Below, piece by piece: positions 34,462 to 42,148 of a stretch of 64,000 bases of DNA; the first letter of the stretch is position 1, and the number at the start of each line of letters is the position of its first letter. Source of the DNA: CAWDDG01 sp963801065 (GTDB lineage: Bacteria > Actinomycetota > Actinomycetes > Jiangellales > Jiangellaceae); contig CAWDDG010000001.1 of NCBI GenBank assembly GCA_963801065.1, positions 1-64,000 on the forward strand. Reading direction: 5' to 3'. A model generated the notes under the pieces. It saw only the letters and a list, made by a program, of their open reading frames with translations, made no database searches and was not told the origin of the DNA. Position numbers and translations under genes: made by a program.

Positions 34462-35828
34462 TCCCGGTGTGGGCACAGGTGGCCTACCTGGTCGCCGCCG
34501 TCTGCTTCGTCCTCGCACTCAAGGGGTTGTCGTCGCCGAAGAGCGCGAGGAACGGGAACCTGCTGGGCGTCCTTGGTGCGGTGCTCGCCGTCGTCGTGAC
34601 GTTCCTCGTCGAGGACCTCGCCAACCTCGGCTGGATCCTCGCGGCGATCGCGGTCGGCGCCGTGGTAGGCGTCGTCTTCGCGCGTCGGGTCGCGATGACC
34701 GCGATGCCGCAGCTCGTCGCGCTGTTCAACGGGGTCGGAGGCGGGGCCGCAGCCCTCGTGGCGCTGCTCGAGCTGTCGGAGTCGTCGGTGACGACGCCGA
34801 GCCTGGTCGCGGTGGCGTTCACGGCGCTGATCGGGTCGGTCTCGTTCGCCGGTTCGGCGGTGACGTTCGCCAAGCTCCAGGAGCTCATGACCACCCGGCC
34901 TGTCACGTTTCCCGGCGGGCAGTACGCGTCCTTCGGCGTGCTCGCGGCGTCCGTAGCGCTGGCGGCGGCCGTCGTCGCGACCGGGAACGTGCCGCTCGCC
35001 GTGCTGCTCGCAGTTGCCGGGCTGGGATTCGGCGTCCTGCTGGTGCTGCCCGTTGGCGGCGCGGACGTGCCGATCGTCATCTCGCTGCTCAACGCCTTCA
35101 CGGGACTGGCTGTGGCAGCGAGTGGATACGTCCTGGACAACACTCTGCTCATCGTCGCCGGCACCCTGGTCGGTGCGAGCGGCACGATCCTGACCCGGCT
35201 GATGGCTCAGGCGATGGGCCGCTCGGTCACGTCGATCCTGTTCGGCGCCTTCCGCGGCGGGTCGACGGCGGGCGGAGACGCGACCGGCGCGGATCGTCCG
35301 GTCCGGTCGGCGGGGCCCGAGGACGTCGCCGTCCTACTCGGCTTCGCCAGCCGGGTCGTCGTGGTGCCCGGCTACGGCCTTGCGGTCGCGCAGGCCCAGC
35401 ATGCGGTGCACGAGCTCGCGACGCTGCTGGAGAGCCGCGGCGTCGACGTCTCGTACGCGATCCACCCGGTCGCGGGCCGGATGCCCGGCCACATGAACGT
35501 GCTGCTCGCCGAGGCAAACGTGCCGTATGAGCAACTCCGTGAGATGGACACCGCGAACCTGGAGCTCCGGACGGCCGACGTCGCGCTCGTGGTCGGCGCC
35601 AACGACGTCGTGAACCCCGCTGCGCGCACGTCGCCCGGGGCGCCGATCTACGGGATGCCCATTCTCGACGTCGACCAGGCCAAGGCCGTGGTCTTCCTCA
35701 AGCGGTCGATGCGGCCGGGCTTCGCCGGCATCGAGAACGAGCTGCTCTACGACCCGCGAACAACGCTGCTGTTCGGCGACGCCAAGGAGTCCCTCACCAA
35801 GCTGGCGTCAGCCGTCAAGAACCTCTAA
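34458..35828 (+). CDS. pntB: NAD(P) transhydrogenase subunit beta
   Basis: 456 aa. Multiple membrane helices (residues 1-240) form the rest of the proton channel. They are followed by the NADP(H)-binding domain III: VVVPGYGLAVAQAQHAVHEL, VSYAIHPVAGRMPGHMNVLL, VALVVGANDVVNPAA and GMPILDVDQAKAVVFLKRSM, all family hallmarks. The complex uses the proton gradient to reduce NADP+ with NADH. It starts GTG 34458. It is the last gene of the pnt operon; the 34-bp-arm inverted repeat begins at its stop. Confidence 0.95.
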   Translation: MIPVWAQVAYLVAAVCFVLALKGLSSPKSARNGNLLGVLGAVLAVVVTFLVEDLANLGWILAAIAVGAVVGVVFARRVAMTAMPQLVALFNGVGGGAAALVALLELSESSVTTPSLVAVAFTALIGSVSFAGSAVTFAKLQELMTTRPVTFPGGQYASFGVLAASVALAAAVVATGNVPLAVLLAVAGLGFGVLLVLPVGGADVPIVISLLNAFTGLAVAASGYVLDNTLLIVAGTLVGASGTILTRLMAQAMGRSVTSILFGAFRGGSTAGGDATGADRPVRSAGPEDVAVLLGFASRVVVVPGYGLAVAQAQHAVHELATLLESRGVDVSYAIHPVAGRMPGHMNVLLAEANVPYEQLREMDTANLELRTADVALVVGANDVVNPAARTSPGAPIYGMPILDVDQAKAVVFLKRSMRPGFAGIENELLYDPRTTLLFGDAKESLTKLASAVKNL

Positions 35829-35945
35829 CCCGTTGATCATGCAATTCCTGTGCGACACGCCGACAAAGCCGGGGCTCGTGGACCGACGAGCCGGCCCGCA
35901 TCGGGTCCTTCCGGCGTGTCGCACAGGAATTGCATGATCAACGGG
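35829..35945. repeat. Long intergenic inverted repeat, perfect 34-bp arms
   Basis: Arms 35829-35862 and 35912-35945 are exact reverse complements over 34 bp and contain GTTGATCATGCAATTCCTGT. An inner 7-bp stem (GGCTCGT/ACGAGCC) caps it. It exactly fills the gap between the convergent pntB and upp genes, starting at the pntB stop. As RNA it would be an extremely stable hairpin and could terminate both genes. Confidence 0.92.
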
Positions 35946-35951
35946 GGCGTG

Positions 35952-36593
35952 TCAGCCGGCGACGCCGTAGAGGCGGTCACCCGCGTCGCCGAGTCCGGGG
36001 ACGATGTAGCCCCGGTCGTTGAGCCGTTCGTCGACGGCTGCGGTCACGACGGTCACGGGTACGCTCAGGCTCGCCGTCTCCTGCTCGACGTGGGCAAGGC
36101 CTTCGGGTGCGGCCAGCAGGCAGACAGCGGTGATGTGGTCGGCTCCCCGCTCCACGACGTAGTGGATCGCCGCCGCGAGCGTGCCACCTGTGGCCAGCAT
36201 CGGGTCCAGCAGGTAGCACTGCCGGCCGGTCAGGTCGTCGGGCAGGCGGGTGGCGTACGTGGTCGCTTGCAGCGTCTCCTCGTCGCGGATCATCCCGAGG
36301 AAGCCGACCTCGGCGGTCGGGAGCAGGCGCGCCATGCCGTCGAGCATGCCCAGTCCCGCGCGCAGGATCGGCACGACGAGCGGCTTCGGGGCCGAGAGCT
36401 TCACCCCCGTGGCGGGACCCACCGGCGTCGTGATCTCGATCGGTGCGACCCGGGCGTCGCGGGTCGCCTCGTAGGCCAGCAACGTGACGAGCTCCGCGGC
36501 CAGTAGGCGGAACGTCGGGGAGTCGGTGCGCTCGTCGCGCAGCACGGTCAGCTTGTGTGCGACCAGGGGATGATCCACAGCCTGCAGGCGCAT
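35952..36593 (-). CDS. upp: Uracil phosphoribosyltransferase
   Basis: Pyrimidine salvage: uracil + PRPP to UMP + PPi. 213 aa, normal length. It has HPLVAHKLTVLRDERTDSPT at the N-terminus, VPILRAGLGMLDG, the PRPP loop LLDPMLATGGTLAAAI, and the uracil-binding C-terminus DERLNDRGYIVPGLGDAGDR. It starts ATG 36593. Confidence 0.97.
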   Translation of the reverse strand: MRLQAVDHPLVAHKLTVLRDERTDSPTFRLLAAELVTLLAYEATRDARVAPIEITTPVGPATGVKLSAPKPLVVPILRAGLGMLDGMARLLPTAEVGFLGMIRDEETLQATTYATRLPDDLTGRQCYLLDPMLATGGTLAAAIHYVVERGADHITAVCLLAAPEGLAHVEQETASLSVPVTVVTAAVDERLNDRGYIVPGLGDAGDRLYGVAG

Positions 36594-36696
36594 GGCGCGA
36601 AACCTACCGCGTCAGAAGATCGTCAGGGCTCTCGACCGCCGCCGCCGGGTGGTGCTAGCGTCGCAGCGCTCGTCGTATGCAATACGAGGAGGTCAA

Positions 36697-36930
36697 ATGG
36701 CCGAGGGTGCCGTCCCTGCACCGGAACCCACGGACCTGGACCCCTCGGGGTCGGAAGCTGGCCGCTGTAGCCCTGGCCACCCAGCTGACGATCCCGAGCG
36801 GCTGCGCCAGCGGGCCGTATTCCTACGTGAGCTAGCCGAGGCTCGGGCCCTGCTCGCCCGAGCGACGCCATGGCGAACCCGGGCGGCGCGGATACGGGCG
36901 CGCATTCGGCAGAGCACCTTCCGCGCCTGA
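36697..36930 (+). CDS. Small basic protein of 77 aa (hypothetical)
   Basis: Frame from ATG 36697 directly behind a strong GAGGAGG site, which is the main reason to accept it. The N-terminus is acidic/Pro-rich; the C-terminus is a basic helix (FLRELAEARALLARATPWRT, then RAARIRARIRQ). No family recognised. It lies between upp (divergent) and the tadA pair (same strand) and could be part of their transcript. Confidence 0.55.
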   Translation: MAEGAVPAPEPTDLDPSGSEAGRCSPGHPADDPERLRQRAVFLRELAEARALLARATPWRTRAARIRARIRQSTFRA

Positions 36931-37016
36931 TCCACAGCGTCCCGCATCAGCGCTGGTCAACACGCGAGGTTTCGGAGACGATTCCCCTGACGCAACAATG
37001 CGTCGGGAGGGACGTA

Positions 37017-37511
37017 ATGCCGGACGGCGGCTCGGATGCCAGCGCGATCGACTTCGCGCTTGCCGCGTACCGCGAAGAGGGCGCGTGGCAGGTCGAGTCG
37101 CTCCCGCCGCAGATCGCAGACGACCTCGAGGCTCTGGTCACCGTCGTGCGCCAGCGTCCCGGCGACGGTGGTGCTCTCGGCCTGGTCTCGGTCGACGAGG
37201 ACTTCTTCGTCGCCGTGCGGTGCGCCGGCGGCGGCGTTCGCCTGCTGCTCTCCGATGTGACCGCGGCCACCGAGTCGCCGCTGGCACGGGCGGTCTTGCA
37301 CCGGCTCGAGCTTCCGCTGCCGACCGACGAGGACCGCGTTCAGCCGGCAGGTGACGTCGGTATCTTCGCCGACCTCGGTGTCGAGCCGATGGACCTTGCC
37401 GCGATCTGCGACCATCTCGACCTCTATCCCGACGAGATGCTCGGCGAGGTCGCCGACCGGCTGGGCTTCCGCGCCGAGTACGAGAGGGCGGTCGACGCGG
37501 CGCTGCGCTGA
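37017..37511 (+). CDS. tRNA adenosine deaminase-associated protein
   Basis: 164-aa actinobacterial protein regularly encoded just upstream of tadA and named for that. It begins FALAAYREEGAWQVESLPPQ, with conserved SVDEDFFVAVRC and a C-terminal acidic helical part (DLAAICDHLDLYPDEMLGEV). ATG 37017 is supported by GGAGGG; the longer upstream frame is not. It is 18 bp ahead of tadA. A role in tRNA editing is inferred from position only. Confidence 0.85.
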   Translation: MPDGGSDASAIDFALAAYREEGAWQVESLPPQIADDLEALVTVVRQRPGDGGALGLVSVDEDFFVAVRCAGGGVRLLLSDVTAATESPLARAVLHRLELPLPTDEDRVQPAGDVGIFADLGVEPMDLAAICDHLDLYPDEMLGEVADRLGFRAEYERAVDAALR

Positions 37512-37529
37512 CCGGCAGACTCCGAGGTC

Positions 37530-37991
37530 ATGCCTACGGCGTACGAACAGGCCATGCGTGCAGCCCTGGACGAGGCGCGTGCCGCCGCGGGCACTGGCGA
37601 CGTGCCGGTCGGCGCGGTGGTGGTCGACCGCGACGGTGTGATCATCGGAACCGGCCGCAATGCGCGTGAGGCGCTCGCCGACCCGACGGCGCACGCCGAG
37701 GTCATGGCGTTGCAGGCGGCGGCCGGGGTCCGAAGGTCCTGGCGGCTGGACGATTGCACGCTCGTCGTCACGTTGGAGCCGTGCTCGATGTGCGCGGGCG
37801 CACTGGTGCTGGCGCGGGTGTCGCGGCTGGTCTACGGGGCCGTCGACCCGAAGGCGGGCGCGGTCGGCTCTCTGTGGGACCTGGTCCGCGACCGCCGGCT
37901 CAACCACCGGCCGGAGGTCGTTGCCGGCGTCCTCGCCGACGAGTCCGGGGCGCTGTTGCGTGAGTTCTTCGATTCCCACCGCTCGCTCTGA
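37530..37991 (+). CDS. tadA: tRNA(adenine34) deaminase
   Basis: Deaminates A34 of tRNA-Arg(ACG) to inosine; its substrate is also encoded here at 13117-13189. 153 aa. Zinc/catalytic motifs are TAHAEVMAL (His plus catalytic Glu) and LEPCSMCAGAL (two Cys). DVPVGAVVVDRDG is at the N-terminus. Start ATG 37530. It is the second gene of the pair with its associated protein; tRNA-Ser(CGA) follows. Confidence 0.95.
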   Translation: MPTAYEQAMRAALDEARAAAGTGDVPVGAVVVDRDGVIIGTGRNAREALADPTAHAEVMALQAAAGVRRSWRLDDCTLVVTLEPCSMCAGALVLARVSRLVYGAVDPKAGAVGSLWDLVRDRRLNHRPEVVAGVLADESGALLREFFDSHRSL

Positions 37992-38043
37992 CCGGTCCTC
38001 GCCGTCTTCGTGGCCCGGAGGGCGCTCCGGTAACCTTTGCCCC

Positions 38044-38130
38044 GGTGGCGTGTCCGAGCGGCCTAAGGAGCACGCCTCGAAAGCGTGTGAGGGGGCAACT
38101 CCTCCGTGGGTTCAAATCCCACCGCCACCG
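38044..38130 (+). tRNA. tRNA-Ser (anticodon CGA)
   Basis: Plus-strand class II tRNA: acceptor GGTGGCG/CGCCACC with discriminator G, anticodon stem CACGC/GCGTG with loop CTCGAAA (CGA), a long variable arm, and T-arm GTGGG-TTCAAAT-CCCAC. It reads UCG. It immediately precedes the Fic gene region. Confidence 0.95.
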
Positions 38131-38162
38131 CTCACCCTCGGCGGCATTCGCGCAGGTCACAG

Positions 38163-38183
38163 CCTCGGCGGATGCCGCCGAGG
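38163..38183 (+). terminator. 9-bp perfect hairpin after tRNA-Ser(CGA)
   Basis: CCTCGGCGG, loop ATG, CCGCCGAGG, about 30 bp beyond the tRNA. The stem is strong, but no T-run follows. Likely ends the tRNA transcript, as L-shaped or U-less terminators are common in actinobacteria. Confidence 0.45.
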
Positions 38184-38332
38184 TCGCGTTCAAGCCCGGT
38201 TGGTCACCACGTGGTCACGGAGGCTCATGAGTCGCCTCCGGCGCACCCCCGAGCTTGTGGTGTGCGGGCCGGGGCCGTCGGCGCAGACGGATCACATGGA
38301 TGTCGTTCTTGTTGAGGGAGGGCGTGGTGAAA

Positions 38333-38359
38333 GCAACCGTACGAATGTTGTACGGTTGC
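38333..38359. promoter_or_regulatory. Inverted repeat upstream of fic (10-bp arms)
   Basis: GCAACCGTAC, 7-bp spacer, GTACGGTTGC, ending 40 bp before the Fic ATG. Two copies of CGTTAGC follow directly. The site is locally AT-richer than its surroundings and placed like an operator over a promoter, so autoregulation or control by an unlinked factor is plausible. Confidence 0.5.
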
Positions 38360-38398
38360 GTTAGCAGAGCCGTTAGCGTACGACTTCAGGAGCTTGTC

Positions 38399-39394
38399 AT
38401 GCCACGTGGGCGTCCCCCCCGCGAGCAGGTGTACCAGCGCCTGGACATCCAGATCGCGGAGCTGTGGCAGCGACTCGGTGGCTTGCCGAGCCCGGCCGAG
38501 TCGGCAGGCATCTGGCGTGGGATCTGGTTTGAGGAGGCCCACCACTCCACCGCGCTCGAGGGCAACACACTCGTGCTCAAGCAGGTCGAGCAGCTGCTGG
38601 CCGAGGGCCGAGCCGTAGGGGACAAGCAGCTGAGGGAGTACATGGAGGTCAAGGGCTATGCCAACGCTGCGTCCTGGGTCTACGGCCAGGGCATATCCCC
38701 TGAGCGCATCGATCCCGACGGATTCGTTATGCATGCCGATCTGCGCCAGATCCACCACCTGGCTATGCAACCCGTGTGGGACGTGGGCCCCCACCCCGAT
38801 GCCGGGCCGGATGAGTCGCCAGGCAAATACCGCCGTCACGACATTCATCCATTCCCAGGTGGGATGACCCCCTCAGCGTGGTCCCTCGTCGACTCCGAGG
38901 TGACATCGTGGATCAACGAGGCGAACGCTCTGGAGACACGCACGCCGACCTTCCCGGAAGAGATCGCTGCTCTGCATGCTCGCTTCGAGCAGATCCATCC
39001 GTTCATCGACGGTAACGGTCGTGCTGGACGCCTTGTGATGAACCTGCTGCTGGTCAGGCGCGGCTACCCTCCGGCAATCATCTACAAGAATCAACGTGCG
39101 GCCTACCTGGCTTCGCTGCGCCGGGCCGACGCTGGCGAGCCGGGTGCTCTGGGTGAGCTCATCGCTCGAGCAATCCTTGACAACCTTTACAAATTCGTCG
39201 TCCCCGCCGTCGCCGGTCCGGCACGCCTGGTTCCGCTGATCGCGCTTGCGACTCGGCACCTGAATGCAAATGCGTTGAGGGCGGCTGCAGTTCGCGGTGC
39301 GCTCCAGGCGACCAAAGGTGCGGATGGCCAATGGCGATCAAGCCGCCATTGGGTCGACGAGTACATCCGCACCAAGCATCGTCGCCGCTACTAA
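38399..39394 (+). CDS. Fic-domain adenylyltransferase, class II (N-terminal autoinhibited)
   Basis: 331-aa Fic protein expected to transfer AMP (or a related moiety) to target proteins. The catalytic motif is HPFIDGNGRAGR (canonical HPFx[D/E]GNGRxxR), complete with the His base. The N-terminal inhibitory motif HHSTALEGNTL fits [S/T]xxxE[G/N], so the Glu can block ATP binding; this is what defines class II. A C-terminal winged-helix-like part (NANALRAAAVRGALQATKG) follows. ATG 38399 after CAGGAGC. No separate antitoxin gene is adjacent, as expected for a self-inhibited class. Its codon use is less extreme than its neighbours', which hints at acquisition. Confidence 0.9.
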   Translation: MPRGRPPREQVYQRLDIQIAELWQRLGGLPSPAESAGIWRGIWFEEAHHSTALEGNTLVLKQVEQLLAEGRAVGDKQLREYMEVKGYANAASWVYGQGISPERIDPDGFVMHADLRQIHHLAMQPVWDVGPHPDAGPDESPGKYRRHDIHPFPGGMTPSAWSLVDSEVTSWINEANALETRTPTFPEEIAALHARFEQIHPFIDGNGRAGRLVMNLLLVRRGYPPAIIYKNQRAAYLASLRRADAGEPGALGELIARAILDNLYKFVVPAVAGPARLVPLIALATRHLNANALRAAAVRGALQATKGADGQWRSSRHWVDEYIRTKHRRRY

Positions 39395-39566
39395 CTGCCC
39401 CCGCCCGCTGGCCGTGGCGCACGTAAACGGCGGCGCGACCGAGGGCCCAGCCGAGCTGGAACAGGGCTCATACTCATACCTCCGCTTCGCGTCGCGACGA
39501 CTGGGCGGGCCCCACGGGCAACCTCGGTTAGGCTCGTCGCCTCCCCGGGCGAGGAAGGGGCGACCG

Positions 39567-41117
39567 TTGGACGTCGAGTCGCTCAACGTCTTCCTGCTCG
39601 TCGGTGCCCTGGTACTCGTGGCGGCCGTCGTGGCCGTTCGGTTCAGCGTTCGGCTCGGGCTGCCCAGCCTCGTCCTCTATCTGCTCATCGGCGTTGCCCT
39701 GGGCGAGTCGGGCATCGGGATCCACTTCGAGGACGCGGAGCTGACCCAGGCCCTGGGCTTCGCCGCGCTGGTCGTGATCCTGGCCGAGGGTGGCCTCACG
39801 ACCAGCTGGGCCGCGGTCCGTCCATCCCTTGCCATCGGCGTGTCGCTGGCGACGGTCGGCGTGGCCGTCAGCACCACCGTCATGGCGCTGGTCGGACGGT
39901 ACGTGCTCGACCTCGACTGGACGCTCGCAGTCCTGTTGGGTGCGGTGTTCGCACCAACGGACGCGGCGGCGGTGTTCTCGACGCTGCGCCGGGTGCCGCT
40001 ACGGCCACGGCTGTCGGGCGCGCTCGAGGCAGAGTCGGGGTTGAACGACGCGCCGACCGTTGTACTCGTGACCCTCGTCGCCGCGGGCGAGGTCGCCGAG
40101 CGAGGCATCGGGGCGCTCGCTCTCACGATGGTGTACGAGCTGTTGGTCGGCACCGCGATCGGTTACGCGGTCGGCCGGGTGGGTGCGGCGCTGGTGCGGC
40201 GGGCGGCGTTGCCCGCGTCCGGGCTCTACCCGCTGGTGGTCATGACGCTGGCCGTCCTGGCCTACGCATCGGGCGCCGTGCTCCACGCCAGCGGCTTCGC
40301 TGCGGTGTACATCGCCGCGCTCGTACTCGGCAACTCCGCCCTCCCGCACCGCGCGGCGACCCGGTCGTTCGCCGAAGGCCTGGCCTGGGTGGCGCAGATC
40401 GGGCTGTTCGTCATGCTCGGCCTCCTCGCCTCGCCGTCGCGGATGCCGGAGGCGTTCGTCCCGGCCCTCGTGGCCGGGTTCGCCCTGACACTGCTCGCCA
40501 GGCCCCTGTCGGTGCTGGCTTCCGCGCTTCCCTTCCGCCTGCCCAGGGGAGAACAGGTGTTCCTGTCCTGGGCGGGTCTGCGTGGCGCTGTCCCGGTGGT
40601 GCTTGCGACGATCCCACTCGCCCGGGGTGTCGACGACGCTGCGTGGCTGTTCGCCGTCGTGTTCATCGTGGCGGTCGTCTTCACCATGCTCCAGGCTCCG
40701 ACGCTGCCCTGGCTGGCGGGGGCGCTCGGCGTCGGAGGCGACGCTCAGTCGCAGGACACCGACGTCGAGTCCGCGCCGCTGGACCGGCTCGACGCCGACG
40801 TCATCCAGGTCCGGGTACCGGCGCGGTCGCAGCTGCACGGTGTCGAGATCGGCGAGCTGCGCCTGCCCGCCGGCGTCGCAGTAGCGCTCGTCGTGCGCAA
40901 CGACCGGAGCTTCGTCCCCGACGCGAGGACGAAGCTCCGGCACGGCGACGAGATGCTCATCGTCGCTCCGCGACGGTTGCGCGAGGCGACGGAGCGACGG
41001 ATGCGGGCCGTGAGCCGCAGCGGAAGGCTTGCCGGCTGGTTCGGGGAGCAGGGCAAGCCCGACGACCACGAGCCGCCGCCGCTACGGCGTACGTTCTGGC
41101 GCGGCCGCCGACGCTGA
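39567..41117 (+). CDS. Potassium/proton antiporter, CPA1 family (NhaP2-like) with TrkA-C domain
   Basis: 516-aa membrane antiporter with about 12 helices. The ion-site region GAVFAPTDAAAVFSTLRRVP and the following LEAESGLNDAPTVVLV are the family's hallmarks, together with FLSWAGLRGAVPVVLATIPL. The C-terminus has a TrkA-C/RCK-C-like module (VIQVRVPARSQLHGVEIGEL to HGDEMLIVAPRRL) that may sense nucleotides. I chose TTG 39567 because GAGGAAGGGG sits 7 bp upstream and the protein then begins just before TM1. Confidence 0.9.
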   Translation: MDVESLNVFLLVGALVLVAAVVAVRFSVRLGLPSLVLYLLIGVALGESGIGIHFEDAELTQALGFAALVVILAEGGLTTSWAAVRPSLAIGVSLATVGVAVSTTVMALVGRYVLDLDWTLAVLLGAVFAPTDAAAVFSTLRRVPLRPRLSGALEAESGLNDAPTVVLVTLVAAGEVAERGIGALALTMVYELLVGTAIGYAVGRVGAALVRRAALPASGLYPLVVMTLAVLAYASGAVLHASGFAAVYIAALVLGNSALPHRAATRSFAEGLAWVAQIGLFVMLGLLASPSRMPEAFVPALVAGFALTLLARPLSVLASALPFRLPRGEQVFLSWAGLRGAVPVVLATIPLARGVDDAAWLFAVVFIVAVVFTMLQAPTLPWLAGALGVGGDAQSQDTDVESAPLDRLDADVIQVRVPARSQLHGVEIGELRLPAGVAVALVVRNDRSFVPDARTKLRHGDEMLIVAPRRLREATERRMRAVSRSGRLAGWFGEQGKPDDHEPPPLRRTFWRGRRR

Positions 41118-41163
41118 GGGGTGTCATTGTTGATCGACCGGTCGCATAGCGGTGGGCTCGGGC

Positions 41164-41726
41164 TCAGCAGGGCGGGAGCGGCGTCGCCGTGACGGTCGCC
41201 GAGGGTGCGGGAGCCGGCGCCCCTTCCAGAGGTGCGAGCGCTTCGAACGCGGCGCCGACGACCAGGTCGACCGTCCCGTCGGTCCGGTTGTCCGGCACGA
41301 ACACGGCCCCGGGGACCTGAGCCATGACCAGGTTCGCAGCGGCCTGGCTGTCCGGGCTTGCCCGGACCTCCGCCGCCGTCGCCACCTGCCGGCCCGACGG
41401 GTCGTTGGCGACGTCCAGGATCGCAAAGCCGCGCTTGCGCATCTCGCCCGCTGTGCTGGACGCAAGCCCGTTGCGGTTGGTCGCGTTGTAGACGTTGAGC
41501 CGGATCTCCGCCGGTGGCGGTGCATCGGTCGGCGCGGCCGGGATGCAGGTCGGGGCGACGATGCCGACGTCGGCCTCGTCGTCACCAGGATTCGTGATGT
41601 AGATCCACGCGTACAACCCGGCGACGAAGACGAACCCGGCGAGAGACAGCAGCGTGACGGCCGTCCTCTTGTGCCGCCGATCGGCAGGGCGGCGGCGGTG
41701 TCCTCCAGCTCGGGCTGCGCGGCCAT
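41164..41726 (-). pseudogene. Cei-like membrane protein with LytR_C domain, probable frameshift
   Basis: Single-pass envelope protein. Start ATG 41726 behind GGAGG gives MAAQPELEDTAAALP. The membrane helix and the rest lie in another frame (RHKRTAVTLLSLAGFVFVAG, then YAWIY) that has no usable start of its own. Inserting one base near 41680 joins them. The extracytoplasmic LytR_C domain is clear: RLNVYNATNRNGLASSTAGE and VANDPSGRQVA. It resembles mycobacterial envelope-integrity protein Cei (Rv2700) and, as there, lies beside the small gene at 41761. The frameshift may be a sequence error. Confidence 0.75.
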
Positions 41727-41760
41727 CGAGCCTCCGGGTGCCGGGGCCGAGAGGTTCTAG

Positions 41761-42087
41761 TCAAGCGAGCCTAATCGGGAAGTCTCGCGGTTCGCCGCTA
41801 ATTGGGAGAACTCGGGCATGGATCACCGGGCGCTGCTGCAATGCCGCGCGTAGCGCCCGGTGCAGGCCGTCCTCGAGGTAGAGCTCGCCGTGCCACTCGA
41901 TGACGTGGGCGAAAATATCGCCGTAGAAGGTCGAGTCCTCGGCGAGCAGCGCATCGAGGTCGAGCGTCCGCTTGGTGGTGACCAGCTCGTCCAGCCGTAC
42001 TTGGCGCGGGGGAAGATCCGACCACGCGCGGAAGGTCGTGCTGTGGTCTGGATACGGCCTCCCGTCTCCGACCCGCTTGAAGATCAC
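41761..42087 (-). CDS. Conserved actinobacterial protein (Rv2699c-like; sometimes labelled VapB-type)
   Basis: 108 aa from GTG 42087. It has the conserved blocks VGDGRPYPDH, LPPRQVRLDELVTTKRTLDL and DALLAEDSTFYGDIFAHVIE, then LYLEDGLHRALRAALQQR. I know this family as near-universal in actinobacteria next to the cei gene. Some database entries call it a type II toxin-antitoxin antitoxin, but no toxin gene is present here and the label is doubtful. It is 34 bp upstream of the Cei-like gene on the same strand and divergent from the HerA-like ATPase. Confidence 0.85.
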   Translation of the reverse strand: MIFKRVGDGRPYPDHSTTFRAWSDLPPRQVRLDELVTTKRTLDLDALLAEDSTFYGDIFAHVIEWHGELYLEDGLHRALRAALQQRPVIHARVLPISGEPRDFPIRLA

Positions 42088-42148
42088 CCCCGGTAGTTTA
42101 CGGCCACCTGGCTAGGCTGCCCGGGGGAAAGGCGGAGGGGAGCGCGGC

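Noticed and set aside
35829..35945. Terminal inverted repeats of an insertion sequence
   Set aside because: Only about 50 bp lie between the arms, with no transposase and no flanking target duplication.
36957..37979. 340-aa minus-strand open frame
   Set aside because: Antisense of the tadA pair; codon pattern and motifs support the plus-strand genes.
41761..42087. Type II toxin-antitoxin module
   Set aside because: No toxin gene is adjacent; the protein is a conserved partner of the Cei-like gene rather than a recognisable antitoxin with a DNA-binding domain.
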